The notes under the pieces are model-generated. The model saw nothing but the letters and a program-made list of their open reading frames with translations, searched no databases and was not told where the DNA came from. This document shows, in pieces, positions 24,500 through 34,017 of a DNA stretch of 64,000 nt. Position 1 is the stretch's first letter. Every line of letters starts with the position of its first letter. The DNA comes from JACMLD01 sp963705285 (GTDB taxonomy: Bacteria > Bacteroidota > Bacteroidia > Chitinophagales > Chitinophagaceae), in assembly GCA_963705285.1 (NCBI GenBank), contig OY970066.1:496001-560000 (forward strand), in the 5' to 3' direction. Both the position numbers and the translations under genes were made by a program.

Positions 24500-24866
24500 T
24501 AAAATAATTTTTTCGAGATTGTTTCTCGCGGCGGGAGGGCGTGAATTATTTTGAATTCTATATTTTAAATTTTGAATGCTTTATCGGCGAATCTGCGGCT
24601 ATGTTTCTCGCAGCGGGCGTGGGATTATTTTAAATTTTGTATTCTAAATTTTGAATTATAAATCTGCGAATCTGCGAATCTGCGGCCGTTTTTACCACAG
24701 AGGACAGGAGGTCTTCACTGAGGTATACAGAGGGTTAAACTAATTTCAATTTTGACTTTTGAATGTTGAATTATTAATCTGTACATCTGCGGCGAAAATT
24801 ATGTTGCATTCATTGATTGCATTCCTCGCTTCGCCCATCGGTTGGGAGAAATAAACGCGGAACGCG
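24500..24866. repeat. Dispersed repeat block (single 106-bp-type unit, minus orientation)
   Basis: The block 24661-24782 (AATCTGCGAATCTGCGGCCG to GAATTATTAATCTG) is the inverted counterpart of the units at 30301-30560. The part before it repeats TTTCTCGCAGCGGG and TTTTAAATTTTG words. No gene is visible in this 430-bp gap. Confidence 0.8.
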
Positions 24867-25583
24867 TCATGGAAACAACGCTTCGGCCGCCGCTATAGAT
24901 TCCGGCTTTCCTACGTCTGCAAATTTGTCGCCGGTATGATCGTACCCCAATATCAGGTTATCTTTTGCAAGTGAAAGATAAGTTTCTACCAAAGAAAATT
25001 TTCCGCGTTGTGGTATGAGTGAAAATATGCGCGGTTCAAATACTACTACGCAACTATAAGCACGTTCCACCAAATCATTAGTAGGCACAGCAATAATTTC
25101 TTCATCTGTTTTTTTATTGCGCCATCCGCACAAACGGTCAAATTCATCAAACAAAAAATAGCGCGAGGTTTTGCGGCTGGTTACCCCAAACGATATCAGT
25201 GGTTTGTAATCTTTATGATAGTCGAGCAATCTTTTTATACTAAGATCCGTGAGTATATCTGCATTGATGGTTACAAATGGTTCAGGCCCGTCTAACAGTG
25301 CCGCAGCTTTTAGCAGCCCACCGCCTGTTTCAAGCACTTCATCCCTTTCATCGCTGATAATAATGGTACTACCCCAGCCGTTGTTGTCATTAACTGCTGC
25401 TATTATCTGATCCGCAAAATGGTGCACGTTCACCACCACTTCGGTAATACCATATTTTTGCAGGTATTCTACATTGCGCTGCAAAAGGCTTTTACCATTT
25501 ACCGGCGCCAGGGCTTTTGGGTGCTTGTCTGTCCATGGTTTAAAGCGGGTGCCCAGTCCAGCCGCGAAGATCATTCCTTTCAT
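24867..25583 (-). CDS. Sugar-phosphate nucleotidyltransferase (MurU-like)
   Basis: A 238-aa enzyme of the NTP_transferase family. The signature AAGLGTRFKPWT...PKALAPVNGK is intact and metal-binding INADILTD is visible. Its length and its pairing with an AmgK-like kinase suggest N-acetylmuramate-1-phosphate uridylyltransferase activity, as in the AmgK-MurU cell-wall recycling route of pseudomonads. Mannose-1-phosphate guanylyltransferase is the main alternative. It follows the kinase gene by 39 bp. Confidence 0.85.
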   Translation of the reverse strand: MKGMIFAAGLGTRFKPWTDKHPKALAPVNGKSLLQRNVEYLQKYGITEVVVNVHHFADQIIAAVNDNNGWGSTIIISDERDEVLETGGGLLKAAALLDGPEPFVTINADILTDLSIKRLLDYHKDYKPLISFGVTSRKTSRYFLFDEFDRLCGWRNKKTDEEIIAVPTNDLVERAYSCVVVFEPRIFSLIPQRGKFSLVETYLSLAKDNLILGYDHTGDKFADVGKPESIAAAEALFP

Positions 25584-25622
25584 AGAAACCAGATTTTACA
25601 AGTTATTTTTTGAGCCCACAGG

Positions 25623-27071
25623 TTATTCATTCAACCAGTTTTTTTCATCCTGTATTCTATGGTGCAAATCAATTTTTACATGAAACTTGTTTTTTAGATG
25701 CCTGGCCAGTGCGTCTGCTGCGTATACACTACGGTGCTGTCCGCCGGTGCAGCCAAAATTGATCACCAGGTGACTAAAGTCACGTTTAATATAATCGGCC
25801 ACAGAAATATCTACTATGTCAAACACGCTGTTGAGGTAGTCGGGCATTTTGGTTTGTTGTTCCAAAAAATCTTTTACAGGTTTATCACGGCCGGTTAGTT
25901 TTTTAAATTCATCAAAACGGCCCGGGTTCAGGATGCCGCGGCAATCAAATACAAATCCGCCACCGTTGTTTGTTTCATCTGGCGGTATGCCTTTGCGGTA
26001 AGAAAAGCTGTTGATTTCAACCACCAGCGGGGTACTGTCGCTGGCACGCAATGGTTCAAACCTGTTTACTACCTCATCGCTTACACAAAACAGCAGGCAT
26101 TTTTCAAAGGTGGGTACAGCAATGCCCATCCGTTGATTTACGGTCAGCGCTTTTAAGTTGCGCAGCGCCAGGGGTATACTGGTCAGAAACTGGGCCTTGC
26201 GTTCAAACAATCCGCGAAAACCATAGGCTCCCAACACCTGCAACAACCGTATTAGCACATAGCCATTGTATTGTGCAATGAATATGGTTTTATCTGCAGG
26301 GGTTTTTAATAATTTGTTGGCTTCGTCTATATAATAATCCAGTAAACTGGTTTTCCAGTCTTCCGGCAACTCTGCACGGGCCTGCCATAGCAGTGAGGCC
26401 ACATCATATTGTAAGGCGCCGCGCATACCCCCCTGGAAGTCTATAAAGTGCACTTTGTCATCTTTAATCATCACATTGCGGCTCTGAAAATCGCGAAACA
26501 TAAAATGTTTGTTTTCAGTATGTGTGAGGTAGTTACTCAGCGCTTCAAAATCATCCAGCAGGGCTTGTTTATCGTAGGCATATTTCAGGGTATCCAGAAA
26601 ATAATATTTGAAGTAGAGCAGGTCAGATAGTATAGCCTGTTTGCCAAACTCTTTTGCGGTTAAACTATAACTGTAATCCATGCCTTTACCGCCTTTGATC
26701 TGTAACCAGGCCAATGCCTGCAGGCTTTGCTGAAACAATGCGTATACATATTCGGTATAACCATGTTTTTCAAGCTTATTGAGCAATGAAACATCGCCAA
26801 AATCTTCCTGTATGTATATGGTATGGTCATCGTTTACACAAAAAATTTCAGGTACGGGCGAGCCGGCTTTTTTAAAATGCCTGCTGAAATAAATAAAAGT
26901 GTCATTTTCTTTTATATTATGGCCCCAGGTGGCAATGTAGTTTGTGCCCGGCGTGGTAATGCGGAAATAAATTCTGTCGCTGCCCGACTGGGGTATTTTT
27001 TCTATCTGCTGAACCGGTTGATGTATTGTTGATATAAACAACGCTTTGATGTCTTCAATAATTCGCTGCAT
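25623..27071 (-). CDS. AmgK-like kinase fused to RapZ C-terminal domain
   Basis: A 482-aa fusion. Residues about 20-330 form an APH-type phosphotransferase with the catalytic loop FRDFQSRNVM and metal-binding FIDFQGG, like the anomeric MurNAc/GlcNAc kinase AmgK. Residues about 345-482 match the C-terminal domain of RapZ (FVFDCRGILNPGR, GCTGGQHRSVYAADALA). In E. coli RapZ this domain senses glucosamine 6-phosphate. The N-terminal RapZ kinase-like domain with Walker motif is absent. The fusion suggests an amino-sugar kinase with a built-in sensor, working with the MurU-like product encoded downstream. Confidence 0.88.
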   Translation of the reverse strand: MQRIIEDIKALFISTIHQPVQQIEKIPQSGSDRIYFRITTPGTNYIATWGHNIKENDTFIYFSRHFKKAGSPVPEIFCVNDDHTIYIQEDFGDVSLLNKLEKHGYTEYVYALFQQSLQALAWLQIKGGKGMDYSYSLTAKEFGKQAILSDLLYFKYYFLDTLKYAYDKQALLDDFEALSNYLTHTENKHFMFRDFQSRNVMIKDDKVHFIDFQGGMRGALQYDVASLLWQARAELPEDWKTSLLDYYIDEANKLLKTPADKTIFIAQYNGYVLIRLLQVLGAYGFRGLFERKAQFLTSIPLALRNLKALTVNQRMGIAVPTFEKCLLFCVSDEVVNRFEPLRASDSTPLVVEINSFSYRKGIPPDETNNGGGFVFDCRGILNPGRFDEFKKLTGRDKPVKDFLEQQTKMPDYLNSVFDIVDISVADYIKRDFSHLVINFGCTGGQHRSVYAADALARHLKNKFHVKIDLHHRIQDEKNWLNE

Positions 27072-27321
27072 AGGGGTAAAAATAAAGTAATTTTTTTGAT
27101 GCCCGAGGCGCGATTTCCGGTGGTAATTCGCGGCTGGAAAAGTTTACCGCCATTAAACGCGTAGGTTTCATTTATAGGGTTTATATTTGGCAAACAGAGA
27201 GCTTCGCCTTTATAAATTTGTTACCTTTTTTTATCCTGTTCCCAACCCGTAGTTCAGCAAACTTTATTTAAAAAATCCTGCTGCAAGCCGGCAGGTGTAT
27301 ACTATCACCAAAACTGCATGT

Positions 27322-30168
27322 ATGAAGCTTCTAAAATCTCTTTTGCTTATTGTGATGATTGTTTTTTCTTCACAACTCCTCTTTGCACAAAAACAACCCA
27401 TTTCAGGCAAGGTTACAGATGCCAAAACCGGTGAACCGATCAGCGGCGTATCGGTTAAAAACAAATCCGTAAAAGGCGGTGGTGCGGTTACCAATAAAGA
27501 AGGTGTGTTTACCGTTAGCGCTGCACCAGGCGATGTACTGGAAATAAGTTCCATTGGTTTTAAAACAGAATCTGTAACGCTGGGCACCGAAACAAACATT
27601 TCAGTAAATCTGATAGTAGCCTCTGCAGAATTAAACGAAGTAGTATTCGTTGGTTCGCGTGGTGCTGCCAGGGCCAAAATTGAAACACCTGTACCGGTAG
27701 ACATCATTAAAATAAACCAGATTGGTTTACCTACTGCAAAAATGGATCTTACTTCGGTGCTTAATTATGCCGCCCCTTCTTTCAATTATAATAAACAGAG
27801 CGGTGCAGATGGTGCCGACCACGTAGACCTGGGTACGCTCCGCGGACTGGGCCCCGATCAAACCCTTGTTCTTATCAATGGTAAAAGAAGGCACCAAACT
27901 GCATTTGTGGCCTTGTTTGGTACCAGGGGCCGCGGTAATTCTGGTGTTGACCTAAATGCTTTTCCCGAAGCAGCCGTTGACCGCATAGAAATTTTGCGCG
28001 ATGGCGCTTCTGCGCAATATGGTTCTGATGCCATGGCCGGCGTTATCAACATCATTCTTAAAAAAGATATCAATCACTGGACTATCAATACAGGCTGGAG
28101 CGGGTATTACGATACTAAGAACAATGCCCGCAAATTCAATGCTGGCAACCAGTATTATTCGGGCAATGCTATTGACGGCAATACGTTTACCTTTTCTGTA
28201 AACAACGGCTTTGCCATTGGTAAAAACGGTGGCTATATTAATATTTCTGCCGATATTTTAACCCAGGGTAAAACTTACCGCCAGGCAGATACTACTAACC
28301 CGCAACTGAATAAAAATTCGCTGGTGTATATCAATAATGGCCGCCGTGCGTTTGGAGACGGATCCATTACCACCGCGGGCGCTATGTATAATATGGAAAT
28401 ACCTTTCAGCCCCGGTAGCAAAACAAGTTTTTATTCATTCGGCGGGTACAACTACAAATCTTCTGACGCATACGCCTATTCAAGAAATTACAGCGCCAAG
28501 CCGGAAAGGTTTCCTGTAACCACAGGCGGCGCGCTGATTTTTGTAGACGATATCATGCGCAAGAGCAACGATGGCGAAACCTATTACAACCCGCATATAC
28601 AAACCCACATCAAAGACATTTCCTTTGCCGCAGGTGTTAAAGGCGATGTTGGCAGCGGCTGGGGATGGGACCTGAGCAATACCATAGGAAGAAATGATTT
28701 CCATTATTATGGCGACAAAACCTTCAATGCTTCGGTAATAGGAAAATCAACCCCCAATCATTTTGACGATGGCGGTTTTAACTTCTTGCAGAATACCACC
28801 AACCTCGACTTTAATAAAACTTTCTCTTCGGTGGCTGAAGGGCTTAACCTGGGCCTGGGTGCAGAATTCAGGTATGAGAAATATAGCATTTACAGCGGAG
28901 AAGAGCTGTCCTATAAAAACTATGATCCTAATGGTGTACAGGCCTCGGGCTCGCAGGGCTTTCCTGGTTTCAGCAATACTGATGCTGTTAGCGCTAACCG
29001 CAACAATGTGGGCGTTTATGCAGATGCCGCAATAGATATCACCAAATCGTGGCTGGTAGATGGTGCGGTGCGCTTTGAAAACTATTCAGATTTTGGTTCG
29101 GTGCTTACGGGTAAGATTGCCACACGGTATAAAGTCTCTCCAGATTTTAATATAAGAGGTTCTGTAAGCACGGGTTTCCGCGCACCGTCGCTGGCGCAAA
29201 TTCATTTTAGTAATACACTTACTTCTTTTAGCGGCGGCCAACTGGTACAATCGCTGATTGCACCCAATACCAGTGTAATTGCCAGGGCAGCAGGCATTCC
29301 TGATTTGAAAGAAGAAACATCCGTTAACGGAAGCCTCGGATTTTCATGGAAGCCCATTAAGAATTTTACGTTTACTGCAGACGGTTATATTGTGAAGGTA
29401 AAAGACCGGATAGTACTCTCAGGTTTATTCAGTAAAGATGACCCCACGCTACCACCTTCTTTTACCGGCCAGTTTCCTACAGATGTATCTACAGCACAGT
29501 TTTTTGCGAATGCTGTAAGTACTACCAATATCGGGCTTGATATTGTGGCCGACTATTCAGTAAGATGGGGCAAAAACAACAACCTTAAAATATTGCTGGC
29601 GGGCAATATACAGAAGATAACGATAGACGATATTCATGTGCCATCTGCACTGAATGATAACCAGCTGCACCGGAAAACATTTTACAGCGATCGTGAAGAG
29701 GCGTTCTTAAAAGCATCGGCACCAAAAGGCAAATGGTCATTGGGCCTTGACTATACCAAGAACAAACTGGGCTACGGCGCGCATATTACCTATTATGGCA
29801 AAATTATGCTGATGGGCTTTGGTGATGGGTCTGCACCAGACCCTAACGATCCGCTTGGCTTTGATAACCCTAATTACTCAGGCATTAACCCAAGAGTTCC
29901 TTCTGATGCAGATGGCAGCGTTTATTTACCCGAAGTATTTAACTACAACAAAAAAGTAACCGTTGATATTTATGCGTCGTATAAAATTTGTAAAAGCGTA
30001 AGCCTTTTTGTGGGTGCAGACAATGTGTTCAATGTGCACCCCAACCTGGGCGTAAATCCCCTGGCCAAAGGCTATGCGCAAGATAATGAAAGCGGTGGCG
30101 CATGGGATTCTGTGCAAATGGGTTTTAACGGAAGAAAACTGTTTGGAAAACTGGCGTTTAATTTTTAG
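27322..30168 (+). CDS. TonB-dependent outer membrane receptor
   Basis: A 948-aa outer membrane importer driven by TonB-ExbBD. From the chosen ATG it has a signal peptide (MKLLKSLLLIVMIVFSSQLLFAQ), a carboxypeptidase-regulatory-like domain (ISGKVTDAKTGEPISGVSV), a plug with LRGLGPDQTLVLINGKRRH and IEILRDGASAQYGSDAMAGVINIILKK, then a barrel ending in Phe (LAFNF). No SusD partner gene follows, so it is more likely a siderophore, vitamin or metal receptor than a SusC-type glycan importer; the substrate is unknown. It starts from a GTG-preceded longer frame that I did not use. Confidence 0.93.
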   Translation: MKLLKSLLLIVMIVFSSQLLFAQKQPISGKVTDAKTGEPISGVSVKNKSVKGGGAVTNKEGVFTVSAAPGDVLEISSIGFKTESVTLGTETNISVNLIVASAELNEVVFVGSRGAARAKIETPVPVDIIKINQIGLPTAKMDLTSVLNYAAPSFNYNKQSGADGADHVDLGTLRGLGPDQTLVLINGKRRHQTAFVALFGTRGRGNSGVDLNAFPEAAVDRIEILRDGASAQYGSDAMAGVINIILKKDINHWTINTGWSGYYDTKNNARKFNAGNQYYSGNAIDGNTFTFSVNNGFAIGKNGGYINISADILTQGKTYRQADTTNPQLNKNSLVYINNGRRAFGDGSITTAGAMYNMEIPFSPGSKTSFYSFGGYNYKSSDAYAYSRNYSAKPERFPVTTGGALIFVDDIMRKSNDGETYYNPHIQTHIKDISFAAGVKGDVGSGWGWDLSNTIGRNDFHYYGDKTFNASVIGKSTPNHFDDGGFNFLQNTTNLDFNKTFSSVAEGLNLGLGAEFRYEKYSIYSGEELSYKNYDPNGVQASGSQGFPGFSNTDAVSANRNNVGVYADAAIDITKSWLVDGAVRFENYSDFGSVLTGKIATRYKVSPDFNIRGSVSTGFRAPSLAQIHFSNTLTSFSGGQLVQSLIAPNTSVIARAAGIPDLKEETSVNGSLGFSWKPIKNFTFTADGYIVKVKDRIVLSGLFSKDDPTLPPSFTGQFPTDVSTAQFFANAVSTTNIGLDIVADYSVRWGKNNNLKILLAGNIQKITIDDIHVPSALNDNQLHRKTFYSDREEAFLKASAPKGKWSLGLDYTKNKLGYGAHITYYGKIMLMGFGDGSAPDPNDPLGFDNPNYSGINPRVPSDADGSVYLPEVFNYNKKVTVDIYASYKICKSVSLFVGADNVFNVHPNLGVNPLAKGYAQDNESGGAWDSVQMGFNGRKLFGKLAFNF

Positions 30169-30234
30169 GAATTGGGAATTAGGTTTGCGCGTTATTTAGG
30201 TTCGATACTCATAACATAATAAATGTAGATAAAG

Positions 30235-30260
30235 AGCCGGGAGCATTTCCCGGCTTTTTT
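30235..30260 (+). terminator. Terminator of the TonB receptor gene
   Basis: AGCCGGGA/TTCCCGGCT with a following run of seven T residues, 66 bp after the stop. Confidence 0.92.
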
Positions 30261-30300
30261 TATTGAAGACTGTTTTGTTGTGAGGGAGATGGTCTTCATT

Positions 30301-30560
30301 CGGCCGCAGATTCGCAGATTAATAATCAACATTCAAAAGTCAAGATTGAAATTAGTTTAACCCTCTGTATACCTCAGTGAAGACCTCCTGTCCTCTGTGG
30401 TAAAAACGGCCGCAGATTCGCAGATTAATAATCAATATTCAAAAGTCAACATTGAAATTAGCTTAACCCTCTGTATACCTCAGTGAAGACCTCCTGTTCT
30501 TTGTGGTAAAAACGGCCGCAGATTCGCAGATTAATAATTCTGCATTCAACATTCAAAATT
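30301..30560. repeat. 106-bp tandem repeat, two units plus a partial third
   Basis: Units start at 30301, 30407 and 30513, each opening CGGCCGCAGATTCGCAGATT and running through ATTCAAAAGTCAA and ACCTCAGTGAAGACCTCC. An inverted single copy lies at 24661-24782. Shorter relatives occur at 33890-34017 and 35150-35400. Confidence 0.9.
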
Positions 30561-30633
30561 TAAAATAACGCACGAGCAACTTCGCCGTAGATACGCATTA
30601 TGCTTTTGCCGGCTACCAGTCATTCATTAGAAG

Positions 30634-31305
30634 CTATTTTACGGCGGCGGTATAGAGATCGTTTTTAATTGCGTAGATAATGATGCCAGCGGTATTTTTA
30701 GCATTCATTTTTTCGAGCATTTTCATACGCAGCCCTTCTACTGTACGTACGCTCAGAAAAACTTTGGCAGCAATTTCTTTATTGGTAAGGCCATCGCAGA
30801 TGTATACAATGATTTCTTTTTCGCGCTCGGTAAACTCGGGCTTTACCTGGTGCTTGTACGGGTTAAATTTACTGCGCGCTACCATTTGCGCCAGTTTGTG
30901 AGAGGTGTGTTTACAATAATAGGGTTCGTTATTGTATACAGATTTTACAGCATCTACCATCTCGTGCTTATCGGCATTCTTAAGCAGGTAGCCTTTGGCG
31001 CCTGCTTCCAGCATATCAACAATCAAATCATCTTCATCAAACATGGTAAGGGCTATGATACCAATGGTGGGGTAGTGCTCGGTAATGTGTTTGGCAGCGG
31101 CAGTGCCATCCATGCGGGGCATTTTTATATCCGTTATTACCACATCTGGTTTTAGCAGTTTAATGTGTTCTATCAGTTCTCTGCCATCTTCTGCTTCGGC
31201 CAGCAAATCAATCTCTGGCTGTTTTTGCAGCATCAGGCGCAGACCATCCCTGAAGATTTCATGATCGTCTGCAATAATAACTTTGATGGTGCCATAAGTA
31301 TCCAT
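30634..31305 (-). CDS. LuxR/NarL-type response regulator
   Basis: A 223-aa transcription regulator: an N-terminal receiver domain with phospho-acceptor Asp in VVITDIKMPRMDG, switch Thr in IALTMFDEDD and Lys in KGYLLKNADK, then a C-terminal LuxR-type HTH (LTNKEIAAKVFLSVRTVEGLRMKML). Its gene is 12 bp after the histidine kinase gene, so the two form a two-component pair. Targets are unknown. Confidence 0.94.
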   Translation of the reverse strand: MDTYGTIKVIIADDHEIFRDGLRLMLQKQPEIDLLAEAEDGRELIEHIKLLKPDVVITDIKMPRMDGTAAAKHITEHYPTIGIIALTMFDEDDLIVDMLEAGAKGYLLKNADKHEMVDAVKSVYNNEPYYCKHTSHKLAQMVARSKFNPYKHQVKPEFTEREKEIIVYICDGLTNKEIAAKVFLSVRTVEGLRMKMLEKMNAKNTAGIIIYAIKNDLYTAAVK

Positions 31306-31317
31306 AAGAATAAGTTT

Positions 31318-32064
31318 CTAAAGTGGAATTTCAATGGTGTATGCCGTTCCTTTATCGGAGGTGGAAACGCAGTTAAATTCCCCGCCCATCACTTCTGTTC
31401 TGCTCTGCAAATTACGAAGTCCCAGCCCGGAATTGTCACGAATTTTGGAAAAATAGTCAAAACCGATACCGTTATCGGCTGTCATCAGGAAAAGGCGGTC
31501 ATTTTGAATACTTATTTTTATGATAAGCATCGAAGCTTTAGCATGTTTAAGGGTATTGTGGGTTATTTCCTGCACAATGCGGTAGAGGTTGATTTCTTTA
31601 TCCTGCGCGAGCTGCAGCTCCTGCTCGCAGATAAATTTCACCGGCAGTTTATAAGCATCCTGGCTGTTGTCTATAAATTCTATGATGGCGTTTTTGAGGC
31701 CTTTGCGCAGTAGTGTATTGGGCATGAGGTCATTTGAAATTTCGCGCAGCTTAGTAATGATATTGTCTATATACTGGCTCGATTTACCAATAATGTGCAT
31801 GTCGCCGGGGTCGGTGGTTTCGAGGTTGTTTATTTGCAATTTTACAGCAGACAGCAGGGGGCCCAACTCATCGTGCAGGTCTGCCGCAATCCGCTTTCGT
31901 TCATTTTCCAGGGTATCAATTTCTGCCTGTATACGCTCTTTGTGCATGCGCATGCTGCGCCGCTGGTAGCGGATGGCCGTAATAATAAAGTAGGAAATAA
32001 CGATACCTACTATAACTACTACTGCTATAAGAGCGTCGTAATATTCTTTTTCCGGGGTATCCAT
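31318..32064 (-). CDS. Sensor histidine kinase (HisKA_3 type)
   Basis: A 248-aa kinase with one N-terminal transmembrane helix (ALIAVVVIVGIVISYFIITAI), a short coiled segment, a HisKA_3 dimerisation domain with the phospho-His in RIAADLHDELGP, and an HATPase domain with TADNGIGFD and GLGLRNLQSR. No periplasmic sensor domain is present, so it probably takes its signal from the 7-helix membrane protein encoded just upstream; the two genes overlap by 40 bp. The response regulator follows. Confidence 0.93.
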   Translation of the reverse strand: MDTPEKEYYDALIAVVVIVGIVISYFIITAIRYQRRSMRMHKERIQAEIDTLENERKRIAADLHDELGPLLSAVKLQINNLETTDPGDMHIIGKSSQYIDNIITKLREISNDLMPNTLLRKGLKNAIIEFIDNSQDAYKLPVKFICEQELQLAQDKEINLYRIVQEITHNTLKHAKASMLIIKISIQNDRLFLMTADNGIGFDYFSKIRDNSGLGLRNLQSRTEVMGGEFNCVSTSDKGTAYTIEIPL

Positions 32065-32684
32065 ATTACTGCAACTGCGTACAAAAGGTTAACCAAAAAA
32101 TTTGAGTAGGTATTAATAAGCTGTAAATTGTCTTTGAATGATTTACTGACATGCCTGAATACGCCGGTAGACAAATCAGTGGCCCGTGTTAGTATAAAAA
32201 ACGAATAAAAAATAATGATGCCGATACATATCCAGAAGCGGGCATTGGTAAAAATGTTGATGCGCTGGTGCACTACTATTTTATTAAAGGTGGTAACGCT
32301 AAAAAAAATGAGCGCAGCCGAATATACCAGCAGGTAAGGATTGTTCATATTACCAAACCCGGTTACAAAGAAGGTAATGTATATCCACAGTGCCAGCGCT
32401 CCGGTTATAATCAGCAAGAATATTTTTTTATTGCCATTAAAAAGCCCCCAGTTATGAAACAGCCACGCAAACAGGCAAAAATCTGCCAGGGAAAATATAT
32501 TGACCGTTTTTACAACGTCAGTTGAATTGTTCAACAATTTAATAATCACTTCCACCAGCAGCACTGCAATAAGATTATAGACAAAGGGATAGTAAGACGT
32601 GTCAATCACTTTCCATCTTACTATCCCAATAGACAATGGAACAATAATACTCATGCTCAGTATAAACTCTACTGTAGGATTCAT
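32025..32684 (-). CDS. Seven-helix membrane protein, likely partner of the histidine kinase
   Basis: A 219-aa integral membrane protein with about seven hydrophobic segments. I chose the internal ATG giving MNPTVEFILSM, because a start at 32786 would overlap the upstream lipoprotein gene and add a non-membrane, basic tail. Its 3' end overlaps the kinase gene by 40 bp, which suggests a functional pair in which this protein is the sensor. I do not recognise the family. Confidence 0.75.
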   Translation of the reverse strand: MNPTVEFILSMSIIVPLSIGIVRWKVIDTSYYPFVYNLIAVLLVEVIIKLLNNSTDVVKTVNIFSLADFCLFAWLFHNWGLFNGNKKIFLLIITGALALWIYITFFVTGFGNMNNPYLLVYSAALIFFSVTTFNKIVVHQRINIFTNARFWICIGIIIFYSFFILTRATDLSTGVFRHVSKSFKDNLQLINTYSNFLVNLLYAVAVIWIPRKKNITTLL

Positions 32685-32727
32685 TAATGGACGGCGCTTT
32701 ATAAAAATAATAGGTAGGGCAATTGGT

Positions 32728-33252
32728 TTAGTTTTCAGCCGGTTGTCCATGGCAGCACTGGCCATATTCAAGACCCACTTCATCATCTGTAAGGCGGGTG
32801 CCGGCTTTGCTGGTGGTATGGGTAAAGTAAAGGTCTTTGCCGTTGCTGTCTGTACCTACCAATATCAGCCGCAAATCTTTTTTCTTGTTAGTGCCTGGGG
32901 CTATGCCGTAATAGATGCGGATGCCCACACATTTAGGGTCTTTCAGCAGTTCAAGCAGGGCCGATTTATTGAACCCTTCAGATTCGGTAACAAAAAGCTC
33001 GGGGTTGCGGGCGTTGATGCTGTCTGCATTAAAAGCCCGGCGAAACCGCATGATCTCACCTTTGGGAATATAGTGTTCTATTTTAGCCAGGTCGGAAGAA
33101 TCGGGCAGATTAGGAATAAAAACGCCACTGTCTTTGCCGGTACCGCCTCCCCCGGGGCCATTGTTGCAAGACGCGGTGAATAATACGGTGGTGATGCAAA
33201 AAGCGGCGAAGACAATAACAGCAGGTATAGCTGGCTTTCTAATCTTAAACAT
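32728..33252 (-). CDS. Hypothetical lipoprotein
   Basis: A 174-aa protein with signal peptide and lipobox LFTASC, then a Gly-rich linker (NNGPGGGGTGKDSG). The mature region contains IPKGEIMRFRRAFNAD and a C-terminal EYGQCCHGQPAEN with adjacent cysteines. Function unknown. First gene of the lipoprotein / membrane protein / kinase / regulator series, so it may contribute to signal input. Confidence 0.75.
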   Translation of the reverse strand: MFKIRKPAIPAVIVFAAFCITTVLFTASCNNGPGGGGTGKDSGVFIPNLPDSSDLAKIEHYIPKGEIMRFRRAFNADSINARNPELFVTESEGFNKSALLELLKDPKCVGIRIYYGIAPGTNKKKDLRLILVGTDSNGKDLYFTHTTSKAGTRLTDDEVGLEYGQCCHGQPAEN

Positions 33253-33506
33253 AACGGTAGTTTTTAAAGTTAATATTTGCTAAAAATACCCAGGCCGCCA
33301 GTCATGCTGATGCGTAGAACTACCTAAATTATCGAGTGTTGCTACCCTTAAGTTTCAGTAATAAAATCCTTGCGGAATCATTGTAAAATGTGCAACTTTG
33401 AAAAAGCATAACGGCAACCACCCTGTTGAATATGCTGGTCTCTAACCCACCCCCATTGAAAAGCGCATTCACCAGTTTTTGAGTAAACCTTTAAAATTTT
33501 TCTTTT

Positions 33507-33776
33507 ATGAGACATCAATCACCTGCCGCTACCAGAAGAAACACCGCTAAAACCCCTACACCGGATTACCTCCGCATGTCGTCCAAACCTGTAATGGGAG
33601 ATTCTGTTGAAGTGATGGAATTGTATTACACGGAACGAGTACAATCTTTCAACACCATGCTTGAACACCTGAATGTGCTGGAAGATGCCCCTGAAATTGA
33701 GTTTTTGTGCCGCGAGATTATTGAAGGTCGCGCCATGTTGCTGAAACTGGCGGGCAAGAAAAAATACTCAGCCTGA
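33507..33776 (+). CDS. Small hypothetical protein
   Basis: An 89-aa soluble protein, basic at its N-terminus (PAATRRNTAKTPTP) and helical afterwards (YYTERVQSFNTMLEHLNVLED). I recognise no family. A strong terminator follows 70 bp downstream, and the codon use resembles the neighbours, which supports it as a real single gene. Confidence 0.65.
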   Translation: MRHQSPAATRRNTAKTPTPDYLRMSSKPVMGDSVEVMELYYTERVQSFNTMLEHLNVLEDAPEIEFLCREIIEGRAMLLKLAGKKKYSA

Positions 33777-33845
33777 TTGCAACGCCTCTTTTAACCCGCT
33801 TACCATACCTGAATCACGTCTTGTTTCCCTTTACCCATTTACCAT

Positions 33846-33882
33846 AACGCGCCCGGTTTTATAAACCGGGCGCGTTGTTTTT
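33846..33882 (+). terminator. Terminator of the 89-aa gene
   Basis: A perfect 14-bp stem AACGCGCCCGGTTT/AAACCGGGCGCGTT followed by GTTTTTT. Confidence 0.95.
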
Positions 33883-33889
33883 TGGGAGG

Positions 33890-34017
33890 GTATTTGCCGC
33901 AGATGCGCTGATTAATAATTAAAAATTTAAAATTTAAAATTTAAAACCCTCGCCCGCTGTCTCGCTGCGAGGAAGCCTAGCCGCAGATTCGCAGATTAAT
34001 CATTCAAAATTTAAAAT
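33890..34017. repeat. Dispersed CCGCAGATTCGCAGATTAAT repeat, left of the IS
   Basis: Contains CCGCAGATGCGCTGATTAAT and CCGCAGATTCGCAGATTAAT with TTCAAAATTTAAAAT words, the same vocabulary as the blocks at 24661, 30301 and 35150. The IS1595 element interrupts this repeat. Confidence 0.8.
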
